A stretch of 64,000 bases of DNA from Caenorhabditis remanei (Eukaryota > Nematoda > Chromadorea > Rhabditida > Rhabditidae). Location of the stretch: positions 16,120,001 to 16,184,000 of the forward strand of contig NC_071331.1 of the NCBI RefSeq assembly GCF_010183535.1, read 5' to 3'. A model generated the notes under the pieces. It searched no databases, was not told where the DNA came from, and saw nothing but the letters and a program-made list of their open reading frames with translations. Shown here in pieces: positions 20,977 through 32,931 of the stretch (its first letter is position 1; every line of letters begins with the position of its first letter). Position numbers and translations under genes: made by a program.

Positions 20977-23900
20977 ATGCCACCGAAAAAGAAAGCGAAA
21001 CAACTGACAGAACAGCAAAAACTCCGGAGAGCTTACAATCGTCAAAGAAGTTTTGGCAGCACTGCAGTCGTAGTTCAAGATTCAAGAAAACTCCAGTTGT
21101 TCGCATCATTTGGAGAAAATCCCGATTTCAAGTTGAGGCTACATACAGTTCATATTATAAATAACTTTTTTAAGTTTCAAGAAGAAAAAAGCGGCACCTG
21201 CACCTCGAAAAGTCTTTCCACCATCTCCAAATATCAGTGTGGAGGCAGTTTCCAGTGACGAAGAAGATGCTGGAAATTTCAAAATTCCTGAAGCAGGCGA
21301 CGATGAAGAAGAAGAACTTCGTAAACTGGTTAGATTGACATGACCAATGAATGTCCCTATTCGTATGTTTCAGCGGGCCGAGCACAACTCTTGTGAACTA
21401 TCTTCCCTCGACGCGTTCGATGATGATGGGGATCAAGTCGATTTCGTAAATGGGCGTCTAGTTAAGCGGCTGAAGCAACCCGACCCCGCCTGGCGACCGG
21501 GTGTTCGGGAAGATTATGTTGGGAATTATCCAATGCAGAACAGTAAGTATTGAAAAGTGTTACTCTTAACATGTCTACCTACTCTTAACATGTCTACCTA
21601 CTAATCTAATTTCCTTACCGCTTTCGTTTGTTCTCTACTGTGATTGTGTTAGTGGCTTTTGGCCCTTCATCTCAATAAATCAATTCAATTACTATTTTGA
21701 TTAATCAACTACCAAGTCTGGAACATTTTCAGGACCTGCGAAAAAAATCAAACATGATTACAAAAAGAAGGACACCAATCGATTGATTAAACAAATTGTA
21801 TCCAAACCTGCGCTTGCTTTAAATTTCCATCAATCTTTATGCAGGACGCTTCAAGCTGCAAAAGCAAAGCAAGTGAAGAGCAAGTTGATTCTTAGTTGAA
21901 GATCAATATCCAATACATTTGTTTTCAGAAGCAAAATTGGAAGAAAAGATTCAGTTAGCTCAAAAGTCTTTCCGCGTGTTCGGTACACCAACTAGAGAGC
22001 AAAACAAATTCAGAGTTTGTAACGAAGCCACCGAAATAAATGACCGCCTCTCGATATTCAACTGTAACGTTTACACAGAAATTAAATTATTTTGATAAAA
22101 TTATCATTTAGATACACCAGTACGAGGAAACCGAATGGATGTTTTCGAGAGCACAGATTGCATGTCAACTGAACTTGTTTTCTCTCCCAAGCTTCAGAAC
22201 GCGAGTACACCCCTTGAAAAGAAACTACAGAGTAGGAAAACTGGAAGTGTTCCTGTTTTCAGTAAGTGTAAAATGGTTGTTCAGCTACTTACATTTCTTT
22301 CCAGATTGTTCCGATAATGATAGTTCCGACAATCACGCAGAAGTTCAAGAAGTTGCTGAGTGTCCTTCTGTGTCTTCGGAGAAAGAACTCACATTGAAAA
22401 CAGCTGCAGTAGAAAGTGGAAACCTCGAAACTGTTCAACCTAATGAGGAATGTTCAACCAACATTTCAAAAGAAAATGAAATCGCGTCCACATCTCATAA
22501 TCAGTCAGAAGAAAACGAAGCTACATCTAACGGGGCCACGTCTATTAATCGGAAAGCTGAAACCTCAATGACGGAAATGTTGGACGAAGCGGAAGAAGAA
22601 GAAAGTTGTCAACCAAATCAAGAAGACACCAAATATGCAAAAAAACGACAACGGACTAAGAGCCCTGAGACAATGTGCCACGGAATGAGTACGGTTATGA
22701 CGATGCAAAACGATCAAGGAATGAGTACTGTTTTGACTATGCAAAACGATCAAGGAATGAGTACTATTATGACGATGCAAAATGATCAAGAGGAACAACA
22801 TGATTATATGCAGGAAGTTGAGAAAGAAAACGCAGTACAAAAACGAGGAACCCTGCAACCGCAACAACGCCAACTTGCGAGAGAATCTCGAGTTTCCCGC
22901 CTTTCAGTAATGTCAGCCGCTTCTTCTTGTCATGATTCCATCAATAGTGCAATGGAGGATATGTCTCTTGATCAAAAATATCTAGAAGAAACAATGGGTG
23001 ACGATGTTGGGAGATCACAACTTTTTGAATCACGTGTTGACTCCAGAAACGTACCAACTGGAATGACTATTCACAATGAAGATCCATCGTTGCTTCCATT
23101 TTATCTTGCTGATGGAACATTTGAAGTTGCACCATCTACAATGGGACAGTTACTTCATGTTGCTGGACAAAAAGAAGCGAAAACTTGGTCTAGTCTACCC
23201 AAAACCGCATTAGACGGAAGGAGAGTGAAGAAGCTCGGCGAAGGATCCTATGGAGAAGTATTCTCGACAGTTTGGGAAGGGAAACCCGTCGCAATTAAAG
23301 TTGTTCCATTTGAAGCTGATGAGAACAATCGATTGTATACTGGAGAATATCATTCAGAAAGAATGCAAACCGCAGATCAAATTCTACCTGAATTGATTGT
23401 AATGAAGGAACTGAATCAGTTGAAAAATATGACATCTCTTCATTCCACACCTAATTTTATTGAACTGATAGCAGCAGAAATTGTGACAGGAAACTATCCG
23501 AAAGGATTGCTGAAAGCCTGGGATACCTATACTGCATCCGTGAAAGAATCTGAGAATACAAGACCAGATATCTACTCGTCTAATGATCAGAAGTTCATCG
23601 TAATTGTATCGGCAAATGGTGGAGTTGCATTGGAAGATTTCGTGCTGAAAAGTGAAAACGAAATGCTCTCAATTCTACATCAACTTATTCTCTCGATGCT
23701 TGCTGCTGAATCTCTGTTAGAATTTGAACATAGAGATTTACATCTTGGAAATGTTCTGATTGATCGTTGTGGAGTAGAAGAGCTCGATTACATGATTGGT
23801 GGTCATAAAATTCCTTTGAAAGCCCATGGAGTTAAAGTGAATATTATTGATTTTACACTCAGTAGAATCTCGAAAGGTAATAAATCTTTTAGCCACACCA

Positions 23901-24388
23901 AACTTTAATTTTGCTTATTTTAGGACCTACCACAGTTTTCCTAGATCTCGAGAATGATCCAGGTGTTTTCGAGGGAACTGGAGATCCACAATTCGATGTC
24001 TACCGTCAAATGAGAGCCAACTGCAAGTGAGTTAATAATAAACTTTATTTTTCATATTCTGCAATTTTTCTATTCTAGCGGAAACTGGATTAAATTCGAA
24101 AACCGGACAAATCTGATGTGGATTGAGTATATAGCCCACTGTCTTATTGACACAGAAATCTGTCCGGAGGGCATGTTAACGAAAAAACGAAAAGAGGTAC
24201 AGTACTTTCAGCCAAAATTCAAAATAATTTTTCCAATTCAGGAGCTTCGACAGCTTTTCAAACAACTCGGACAGTTTGAATCGTGTCAAGCATCGCTCAT
24301 GGATACCGATTTCTACGAGAAATTCTACATCGGTTACTTTGGAGATGTAGCGAAACCCCAAGAAGACATTTATTCTGATTCAGAATAG
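20977..24388 (+). CDS. haspin-family protein kinase
   Basis: Eleven exons: 20977-21147, 21182-21328, 21374-21542, 21733-21797, 21845-21872, 21929-22063, 22112-22261, 22305-23876, 23924-24026, 24079-24196 and 24242-24388; 934 residues. The kinase domain is at about 595-934: LGEGSYGEVF loop near 599, Lys in VAIKVV near 620, catalytic HRDLHLGNVL near 765, and NIIDFTLSRI in place of DFG, which is the haspin signature (haspin phosphorylates histone H3 Thr3 in mitosis). GDPQFDVYRQMR also fits the family. The N-terminal two thirds is charged and disordered, starting PPKKKAK (possible nuclear signal), with three 12-residue repeats. The small exons 4-6 are the least certain. C. elegans hasp-1 is on another chromosome as I recall, so this may be a paralog or a moved gene. 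Confidence 0.85.
21561..21598 (+). repeat. 19-bp tandem duplication in a haspin intron
   Basis: TACTCTTAACATGTCTACC occurs twice in a row. No function is evident. Confidence 0.85.
22682..22789 (+). repeat. three 36-bp tandem repeats coding for 12 residues each
   Basis: Units at 22682-22717, 22718-22753 and 22754-22789 encode GMSTVMTMQNDQ, GMSTVLTMQNDQ and GMSTIMTMQNDQ inside the disordered N-terminal part of the haspin protein. Nucleotide differences between units are few, so the expansion is fairly recent. Ser/Thr-rich units could be phosphorylation sites. Confidence 0.9.
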
Positions 24389-24877
24389 AGCTCGCAAATC
24401 TTAATTTAGTTATTTCATGTTTGAAATATAGTATTCGTATTCTATTTTCTATTTTTAATTGTCATTTTCCTGTCTCATACTACCCGAAGACGTGTGCCTT
24501 TCAATTTCATATTTATTTCCCGAAAACATGTGTAATATGAATAAATTAATTATTTTTAATTGAATAAGAACTATTTCAGACACAACATTCATACCCACGC
24601 TTATTCCTCACTTTTGATAATTATGAAGTGAAATAACCTTTACTCTGTTCCTAATTGAAAGGTTGTTTACACTGCGGCTGAAACCAAAACTTCCTATTTC
24701 CTTCCAGTCTTGTGCCCCGTCCACTTCCGGCCGTGACAAGCTTACTTGAATTATCTTTCGGGTTTAAAGACTTTCGAATGATAACAGTTTCTATAAAACG
24801 GGTGGCAATGATAGCGCCTCTCACTAATTCATTTTCCCTCAGTTTTTGATTAAAATTGCACTTTTTGCTGAAGAAAA
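24389..24877. other. spacer with TATA box of array gene 4
   Basis: Contains AT-rich 3' sequence of the haspin gene and TATAAAA at 24792-24798. No gene seen. Confidence 0.5.
24792..24798 (+). promoter_or_regulatory. TATA-like box of array gene 4
   Basis: TATAAAA 86 bp before the ATG at 24878, further away than in most array genes. Confidence 0.45.
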
Positions 24878-25701
24878 ATGAAATTTGTATTGCTTCTGCT
24901 ATTTATTATTGGTTGTAATGCTGATTTTGGATTCACTGGACAAAATGGAATTGTCAATGCTCATAACACTCTTCGATCCAAGATTGCAAAAGGAAATTAT
25001 GTTGCAAAGGGAACTCAGAAACCATCTGGAGCAAATATCTTGAAAATGGTTCGAATATTTCTCAGTTTTCTTTAAATTCTGATTTTTTAGAAATGGGATT
25101 CTTCAATTGCCACTTCTGCTCAAAACTATGCCAACAGATGTCCAACTGGACATTCTGGAACATCAGGTCTCGGAGAGAATCTCTATTGGTATTGGACTAG
25201 CGGATCACTTGGAGATCTGAATCAATATGTAATCAATTGGAATTTTATTTGATGTTCACAGATTTCAATGCCTTTTAGGGAGCTGCTGCTTCTGCTGCTT
25301 GGGAAGATGAATTCCAGAAGTATGGATGGAATTCCAATCTACTAACTATTGACGTGTTTAACACGGGAATCGGGCATGCTACTCAAATGGCTTGGGCTAA
25401 AACAAACTTAATTGGTTGTGGAGTGAAAGATTGTGGAAGAGACACGAATGGGCTGAACAAAGTAACCGTTGTATGCCAGTACAAACCTCAGTAAGTGATG
25501 TTGAATTAGTTGTCTATCTTTGAGTTTACACAGATTCTGACAGAGACAGAGAACATGGTGGTATGATTATGTAAAAAAAGAAAAGAGTAATTTTTCAGAG
25601 GAAACTACTTGAATCAATACATTTATGTGTCTGGAACACCATGCTCTGGCTGCCCTTCTGGAACGAAATGTGAAACAATTACTGGTCTTTGTGTTATGTA
25701 A
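24878..25701 (+). CDS. scl: CAP-domain secreted protein (scl array gene 4)
   Basis: Exons 24878-25048, 25091-25228, 25279-25490 and 25599-25701; 207 residues. Signal peptide MKFVLLLLFIIGCNA, CAP domain with NAHNTLRSKIA, LGENLYWYW, WEDEFQKYGW and GHATQMAW, and tail CSGCPSGTKCE...GLCVM. The intron inside the signal-peptide region is absent, unlike most members, but the third intron is kept. It ends in Val-Met rather than Ala. Confidence 0.9.
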
Positions 25702-26269
25702 ATAAATAGTTCAATCTCATTCTCGTTTTGTCTGTCAATCAGAACACACGAAAATAAATAATCTTTATTCTTTTATTCAGAACAAAAAAGATTAAAAAGA
25801 ACGAGCGGGACTGAATGTTACGTGTTCAAAAGAGATCTGGTATGATTCAACAACAGAGAAAACTAGTTTTATAAAGAGCTTACAGAATCTATAAATATGG
25901 TAGTGCTACCGGTAGTTTTCAGATTGTTTTATTTGTAATTTCTCCGGAATGTCTACCCTAGATATAAATATTATGATTCAAAATCTTGAAACTTCTTTCG
26001 TTGTCCTATTCAACTCAATCATACTATAAACTTCCAATAGATCTCACGTATTGCGTTGATTTTTAGTTTCGATATCCTAGTCATCAAATCACAATTCGCT
26101 TGTTCTATTTGTCTTTTGTATCCAATTTTAAATTTAAAAAAGGATCTCACATGAGCATACTCTAGTCCTACGCGTTTTCTCATGGGGCAGAGTTCACGGA
26201 GCAGGTGTCCACACAAACAGTCTCTCGTATAAATATCAGTCTATTGAAAGAGTAATTTCAGATTTCAAC
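25702..26269. other. spacer with promoter module of array gene 5
   Basis: The last 105 bases hold the shared promoter module listed next. The rest is AT-rich without a gene. Confidence 0.5.
26166..26234 (+). promoter_or_regulatory. shared scl promoter module, gene 5
   Basis: In order: TCCTACGCGTTTTCTCA (26166-26182), AGTTCA (26191-26196), E-box CAGGTG (26202-26207), ACACAAAC (26211-26218) and TATAAAT (26228-26234), 36 bp before the ATG. The same order and nearly the same spacing occur before genes 7 and 9. Confidence 0.65.
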
Positions 26270-27002
26270 ATGAACACTATTACTTTACTTCTCTTGGCGA
26301 CTCTTCAAATTGGTAAGTTCTCAAAAAAGAAGTTTCTTTTGAGAACATAATTGAATTTCAGGAGTTTATGCTCAATTTAGAGCGACCACTCAAGACTTCA
26401 TCGTGCAAATCCACAACACTCTTCGATCCAAAATTGCATTGGGAACATACGTGGCAAAGGGAACAACAAAACCAGCTGGAACCAATATGCTTAAAATGGT
26501 TGGAACTGTGTATTCATGATTTTTATAACACGTAACACATTTTCAGAAATGGGATGCCACACTGGCCACTTCTGCTCAAACTTATGCCAACAAGTGCCCA
26601 ACTGGACACTCGAACACTGCTGGAGTTGGAGAAAACTTGTATTATCGTTGGTCTAGTCTTCCATTTTCTGGCCTAGATGTCTATGGTGGGGCTGCTTCTG
26701 TCGCATGGGAACAAGAATTCCAGACTGATGGATGGACATCCAATGCTTTCACTCAAGCTCTTTTTGACACTGGAATTGGCCATGCGACACAAATGGCTTG
26801 GGCAAATACTGGATTGATTGGATGTGGAGTGAAGAATTGTGGAGTTGATGCAACACAAAATAACTACAACAAGGTTACTGTCGTCTGTCATTATAAGACA
26901 ATTGGAAACGTTTTGGGACAAGATATCTACAAAAGTGGAACGACATGCTCTGCTTGCCCTACTGGAACAACTTGTGAAACGGCAACTGGATTGTGTGCTT
27001 AA
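26270..27002 (+). CDS. scl: CAP-domain secreted protein (scl array gene 5)
   Basis: Exons 26270-26312, 26362-26498 and 26547-27002; 211 residues. Signal peptide, CAP domain with QIHNTLRSKIA, VGENLYYRW, WEQEFQTDGW and GHATQMAW, tail TCSACPTGTTCE...GLCA. The last exon runs uninterrupted to the stop: this gene has lost the phase-2 intron before the tail that every other array member keeps, and also the third intron. It groups by sequence with genes 6 and 9 (LDVYGGAASVAWEQEFQ in all three). Confidence 0.9.
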
Positions 27003-27659
27003 CTTTCGTTTGATAATTTGAAACATGTAATTATTAGTTAATCAGAGTCATTTATTCACTGCCAATTTATTGAAACCTCGTGCTTTTGGAAATGAATTTT
27101 ACAACTTTCATCAAAATTTAATTTCAATTTCACTCGTTGATTCTCACCAATAAAGTCAAGAACTGCAGATTTTCTCTGTTGGTTTTTTACGAGAAACTCT
27201 TCATTTTTTCTTTTTTATTTGAAGAAGTATCGAAAAATCAACAGTTTTTTCTTTCGATTCAATTGATTTTTTGGCCTTTCTCTAAACTCGAAACAAAAAC
27301 GTGTGAAATCAGAAAACAGACAGTTCAAGAGTCCAAATGGTGATAAGAAGTCTATCACAATTCCCGGAATATTAAAAAGAAAGCATGGTGCAAACAAGGA
27401 AAGTTGTGTTCTCAGACACAGAACAGGTAGAATTATTGGAATGTATTCGTATTGAACTACATATTTTCAGCATTTTCCATAAACTTCAGTTTACATTTCT
27501 CTTGCAGTCACAGGTTTTATTTCGCACTTGGAAATCTGTGTTTCTTATTTGAAAATGTTATTTTGTCAAACATTTTGATATCAGGCAGAGTTCCGAATGT
27601 AGATGACACGTACACTTCGACTATAAATATCAGAGACTGGGACGTATCGGTAGATAGCA
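27003..27659. other. spacer with promoter of array gene 6
   Basis: Contains the module remnant at 27584-27628. No gene seen; the open stretches at 27137-27343 and 27452-27706 have no domain. Confidence 0.5.
27584..27628 (+). promoter_or_regulatory. shared scl promoter module, partial, gene 6
   Basis: GGCAGAGTTC (27584-27593), as in gene 5, then a diverged middle and TATAAATATCAG from 27622, 32 bp before the ATG at 27660. The E-box is changed (TAGATG) and ACACAAAC reads ACACGTAC. Confidence 0.45.
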
Positions 27660-28446
27660 ATGCGAACCACCACAATTGTATTCCTATTTGCACTTCAACT
27701 TGGTAAGAGCATGTCCTAATGATAAACGTTCAGAAATTATTTTTCAGATGCTCTTGCTCAATTCAGGGCATCCACTCAACAATTTATTGTGAATATCCAT
27801 AACACTTTTCGATCAAAGGTCGCAATGGGAACATACGTGGCTCAAGGAATTACAAAACCAGCAGGGAGCAATATTCTTAAAATGGTTAGTTTATAAAAAC
27901 AAGGTTCATTCATAAAAAATCGAAAAAATATATAGAAATGGGACGCTACATTGGAAACTTCGGCTCAAGCGTATGCTAACACTTGTCAAAGTGTTCATTC
28001 AAACACTCCTGGAGTTGGAGAGAGCCTCTACACACGTTACACAACTCTTCCTATCTCCGGTCTTGATGTTTACGGAGGAGCTGCTTCCGTTGCTTGGGAA
28101 CAAGAATTTCAGCGTTTCGGATGGCCATCAAATACATTCACACTTGCTAATACATCTCCAATTGAAACAACAACTGCTCACGCTACACAAATGGCTTGGG
28201 CATCTACTGGATCTATAGGATGTGGAGTTAAGAATTGTGGAGTTGATCCATCGATTCCCGGCTACAATAGAGCAATTGTAGTATGCCATTACAAATCATC
28301 GTGAGTTCATTGTTCGGTGTCTTCAATTAATTTATGCTCATTTCAGAGGAAATATTCTGAATCAACAAATTTACAAAACAGGAGTGACATGCTCTCAATG
28401 TCCGACTGGAACAACTTGTGAAGCGGCAACTGGATTATGTGCATAA
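27660..28446 (+). CDS. scl: CAP-domain secreted protein (scl array gene 6)
   Basis: Exons 27660-27702, 27748-27884, 27936-28300 and 28347-28446; 214 residues, the longest of the array. Signal peptide, CAP domain with NIHNTFRSKVA, VGESLYTRY (Glu kept, next residue Ser), WEQEFQRFGW and AHATQMAW; an insertion before this motif (NTSPIETTT) is private to this gene. Tail TCSQCPTGTTCE...GLCA. Close relative of gene 5. Confidence 0.9.
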
Positions 28447-29447
28447 TGAGGGTTTTTTATAATTTCATTCTATTGATTACTGTACTGATAAATTAGTCTA
28501 AATGTATTCTCATCCAATAAAAGGTTTTCAAGAAAGTCCTTTTTATTGAGTAAATTTGTTGAGTGAATAATGAATTGGTTATAAGTACTGTCAACTAAAA
28601 TTCAGTATACAATATGTTCACGTTCCACACAAATAACTACACTAATAGAAATTCAGATACCTCTAGATCCCTCTTCGTTCTCAACTGATTTACAATAACG
28701 GAACTAATCGAAATGGGATTGTCTTGGAGTAGACAGACTTCAATCCTCTAAACCGAACAGTACTCTCTTCGTGTTAAAAACAAATTAAACTTCAAAGTTT
28801 GAAACTGTGTTTTCAATTGTTTTAAAAGGATTAAAATTGGCGTCATGAGTATGAGTAATTCATCTATTTTGAAGACCACACAGAGATCATTCCGTAAAAA
28901 TTGCGGAAAATACCCTTGTGTCTATCTGTGATTATTCAGGTTTTCAGTTACCTTTTTCTTCGATTTTTCAGTTTAATCTTGTGTTCAAATCGAATTTTAT
29001 GTGTACTCTGATATCGTTAAATTTGGCGTTATGAGGAACAGTACGCTTTATTATAATCACATGGCATTACTAAATTCGCGAAAAATCAAATATTATCATA
29101 GAAATTCCCTTCTTTCTGTGTCAATAACCTATTTTCATTTAAAAATATTTTCACATTTTCCCACATAACAAAACGATAAAATTTCAAGATTAAATAAACT
29201 GAAAATTGAGAATGGAAGTGTTCAAAAGTTTACAATTCCCAGACAGTTTGATTCAATTAAATTCGAATTCGATTCAATCAAACAAGCAAAAGTTTGATAC
29301 ACCTGTTGGTACCACATGACCCCTCTAGACATGAATATATCCTACGCTTTTTCGCACATGGTGCATAGTTCAATGACAGTTGAACACACAAACCAGTTTT
29401 CCGTATAAAAACAAACCGCCCGTAGTCATTTTCAGAATTCAATAACA
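28447..29447. other. spacer with promoter of array gene 7
   Basis: AATAAA for gene 6 at about 28517-28522 and the promoter module at 29291-29410. The 800 bases between are AT-rich with no gene. Confidence 0.5.
29291..29410 (+). promoter_or_regulatory. shared scl promoter module, full, gene 7
   Basis: AGTTTGATACACCTGTTG (29291-29308), TCCTACGCTTTTTCGCA (29340-29356), AGTTCA (29367-29372), E-box CAGTTG (29377-29382), ACACAAAC (29386-29393) and TATAAAA (29404-29410), 37 bp before the ATG. The first block recurs in gene 9 with one change; the others recur in genes 5 and 9. Confidence 0.7.
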
Positions 29448-30218
29448 ATGAAAACTCTCCTTCTCCTGGCTGCACTTTGCATCGGTTAGTTACTTTGTCC
29501 AGTGAATTTTTTTTCCATCTTTTTCCATTTTCAGGAGCTTATGCTCAATTCTCTTCCAATGGACAAACTGCTATCGTTAATGTCCACAATACTCTTCGAT
29601 CATCGATTGCCAAGGGCACGTACGTGGCAAAGGGAACTAAAAAGGCAGCTGGAAGCAACATGCTCAAAATGGTGAGTTGTTAAAGATGGAATGAGAGTTA
29701 TAAAACATTTTCTAGAAATGGGACGCGACTATTGCCACTTCAGCACAAACCTATGCTAACTCGTGCCCATCTGGACACTCTGGAGCAGCAGGACTTGGAG
29801 AGAATCTTTATTATTATTGGACCACTGGAACTGTTTCGAATCTTGATTCATTCGGAGCAACTGCTTCAGCTGCATGGGAGAAAGAATTCCAAGATTTCGG
29901 ATGGCAGACTAATCTTCTCGATTTGACTTTGTTCAAGACTGGAATTGGGCATGCCACTCAAATGGCTTGGGCTAAGACAAACTTGATTGGATGCGGAGTT
30001 AAGAATTGTGGACCTGATGCATCTAAGAGAGGAATGACTAGAGTTATCGTTGTTTGTCAATACAAACCACAGTTAGTTTCCGTCTTGCTTTCAATGATAA
30101 TATTGAATCATTTTCCAGAGGAAACTTCTTGAACCAGAACATCTACACATCTGGAGCCACTTGTTCTGCATGTCCAACTGGAACTAAATGCGAGACTGCT
30201 ACTGGACTCTGCGCTTAA
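29448..30218 (+). CDS. scl: CAP-domain secreted protein (scl array gene 7)
   Basis: Exons 29448-29484, 29535-29671, 29716-30071 and 30119-30218; 209 residues. Signal peptide then AYAQF, CAP domain with NVHNTLRSSIA, LGENLYYYW, WEKEFQDFGW and GHATQMAW; tail TCSACPTGTKCE...GLCA. Four introns of the ancestral set minus the third. The mature protein looks intact and typical. Promoter module shared with genes 5 and 9. Confidence 0.92.
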
Positions 30219-30899
30219 TTTTCTGTAAATTTGATCAAGTAATTGTAGTCAATTATTGATTATGTTTGAATAAATTGTAGAGAAAATGGAACATTGCTTA
30301 AATAAGATTAATTCAGAAAACGATATTTGTGTAAAGAAAATTGAAAGTATTACACAAAAAATAGAAGAGAATCCGGAAATTCTGATAGGTTTAACTTGGC
30401 TCCTAAGATTTCTTAGGTTATAAGTCACCTATAAAACAGTGACTTGTAGAGAAGAGGCTTCTTCTCATGAAGTCTCATGTCATACTCAATTTTTCTCATC
30501 CAGGAATCGAAAGACGGCTGCCGGTTGAGAAATTGTTTATATATCAGAAATGATTCGTTTCGACCCTGATTCAGAAGTAGTCTCAAACCAAACAATGAGA
30601 TAATCAGTCTACTTTTTGAAAACACCACTAACTAGGTTTGAATCTCTCTTTGATTAGTTTTATCATCTTGAAATCCTCCTCGCTGTCAGGTAGCGTAATA
30701 TTTCAGTCTTCTTCCATACCGATTTCTTTTTAAAAACCAAAAGAGGAACTAGAAATGATTTCAAAAGATCATCAAGCACACGAACCATATAATATGAGAG
30801 TTTATATTAAACTTTTGAACGTTTCCCTCATCTTTTTTTGCATAAAAGCGATTGGCTGAATCTCGAATCATTTACATCTCTCTTCATCTCCGAGTAGAA
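30219..30899. other. spacer upstream of array gene 8
   Basis: CATAAAAG at 30841-30848 may serve as a weak TATA box, 51 bp before the ATG. No gene seen; the antisense stretch 30425-30628 has no domain. Confidence 0.45.
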
Positions 30900-31626
30900 A
30901 TGAGAACCATTTTATTCCTTACTGTTTTGTGTGTTGGTGCTTATGCTCAATTCAGTAAAGCTGGACAAAATGCTATCGTTGATGCACACAACAAGTTGAG
31001 ATCTTCGATTGCAAAAGGAACTTACGTGGCAAAGGGAGTAAAGAAACCAGCTGGAAGCAATATTCTGAAAATTGTAAGAATTTAAACCTCTAATTTCTTC
31101 CGAAATCTTTATTTTTCTAGAAATGGGACCCAACCGTGGCTGCATCAGCTCAAGCATATGCCAACAAATGTCCAACTGGACACTCGAAAGGATCCGGATA
31201 TGGAGAGAATCTTTATTGGCGTTGGTCTAGTGCTGCTCCAAAAAATTTAGATGAATTCGGAACTCGTGCTTCTGGTGCATGGGCTGGAGAATTCGAGAAG
31301 TACGGATGGAAGACTAACAAATTGGACAGAGCCCTTTTCGGAACTGGAATCGGACACGCTACACAAATGGCCTGGGCAAACACAGGAGGAATCGGATGTG
31401 GAGTTAAGAATTGTGGAAAAGATAAGACCAAGAATAATATGATTACGGTAGTTGTCGTCTGCCAATACAAAGGACCGTAAGTGTTTATGAACTTAGAAGT
31501 GTAGATAGAAAATCTTTAATTTTCAGAGGAAACTACATGGGTCAAGATATCTATGCAAGTGGAAAAACTTGTTCAGCTTGTCCAGGAAAGACAAAATGCG
31601 AGAAAGCTACTGGACTCTGTGTCTAA
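30900..31626 (+). CDS. scl: CAP-domain secreted protein (scl array gene 8)
   Basis: Exons 30900-31073, 31121-31476 and 31527-31626; 209 residues. Signal peptide MRTILFLTVLCVGAYA uninterrupted by an intron, CAP domain with DAHNKLRSSIA, YGENLYWRW, WAGEFEKYGW and GHATQMAW; tail TCSACPGKTKCE...GLCV. More Lys than its neighbours, so the product should be more basic. The donor follows AAA-ATT rather than AAA-ATG. An ATG at 30852 upstream is in frame but would spoil the signal peptide, so 30900 is chosen. Confidence 0.9.
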
Positions 31627-32931
31627 TTTTTGTTTTGCATAACCTGAATAAATATTCCAATTTGGTTTTTCCTGTTTTACATGTTTCAAGGAGAAATAGA
31701 TATTGGGGAAGTTAATTTTTCAATAACTCTTACCGAATCTGTAACAAGCTGTTCCGAATCTGTAACAAACTGATATGGATGAAAAGCTCTGAAGATGTGA
31801 CAGCTCTCAGATGGTTTTGGCAAAACCTATCTCTGATAAATCATAAAGATTTGGTAAAAAAAAAACTAGAAAAAGAAATTTAAAACTTTTTGTGACATTT
31901 TCTCTATTAAAAGTGACATTAGGTAAAACAGGGGCGCCGTCTCAAGTGTCATATTTGTTCTGATATCGGACTGCTATTCTCATGTAAACTGAAAGTTTCA
32001 GCACGTGTCCGGTTGCAGATTCGCACTTTATTAGATGATGCTTGGATTCTCAGATTCATAAGCTCGGTCTCTTTTCCATGTTCTTGAAGTTGAAGCTTAC
32101 ACAGTCTTTTTTTCTTCGCTTTTGATTCAGAAATTTTCGAAGGATTTAATGAATATGGATAAACTGGAAAAGGAACTGGAAATAAGTATTTCTAGTTTTG
32201 TTCAGTACAAGTGTTAGTAGTCTGTTGCTCAATTGCTTCCCATATCAGAAAAATATTTAGTGCATAAAAAAAGAAAAAAATAAGCATCATGTTGCTTCTG
32301 GCTGATGCGATTTGGTAACACCTGACGAAATGGAGATAGTTCTTTCACTATAAAATGAATATTTTTAAATACCGAATCCATGACCTTATTTCCTGTAAAC
32401 GTTTTCATAAAAATGTAGCTTAACAGGCCTAGTGATTGAAAAAATGTATAATTAATCTAGTGATTGAAAGTGTTTTGTTCTATATTATTTTTAAAAAACA
32501 GTTCAGATGAGGTTTCATCGCTCTTACCGAAGATTAGTGGTGATAGAGCTCACTCTAGTTTGTGATCGAAGAAACGAGTTTTGCTCTTCAGTCGATTGGA
32601 GTCTACATGACTACTGAATGTATTGTCAGGTATGGTCTGATGCATGTGTAAAACACACATTTTTGTGTTTCTTTAAACCAATAGAGTAGTCTATCGTAAA
32701 TTGAAGTTTAGTCTCTCCCTGATATAGACATACGTGCCGATATTTCGTTTTTTGTCGAAATTTAATCGAACAGAGCTCAACTGAAGTTTGACACACCTGT
32801 TGTTCCGTCCCTCTGACTATGCTCTCGTTCTACGAATTAGCTGGTCGTAGTTCATTTCGCAGTTGTTTATACAAACTAGTACTCTGTATAAATACCATCG
32901 AACCGATTTGGATTTCAGATTTCAACACAAG
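31627..32931. other. long spacer upstream of array gene 9
   Basis: The last 150 bases carry the promoter module of gene 9. The remaining 1.1 kb is AT-rich; short imperfect direct repeats (TCTGTAACAA at about 31738 and 31758; CTAGTGATTGAAA at about 32429 and 32458) are the only structure seen. Confidence 0.5.
32785..32893 (+). promoter_or_regulatory. shared scl promoter module, full, gene 9
   Basis: AGTTTGACACACCTGTTG (32785-32802), AGTTCA (32849-32854), E-box CAGTTG (32860-32865), TACAAAC (32870-32876) and TATAAAT (32887-32893), 38 bp before the ATG. Order and spacing match genes 5 and 7. Confidence 0.7.

Noticed and set aside
26673..27026. Long antisense open frame across array gene 5 (similar ones over genes 7 and 8)
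   Set aside because: Shadow of the CAP-domain codons; it recurs opposite the paralogs and has no own features.
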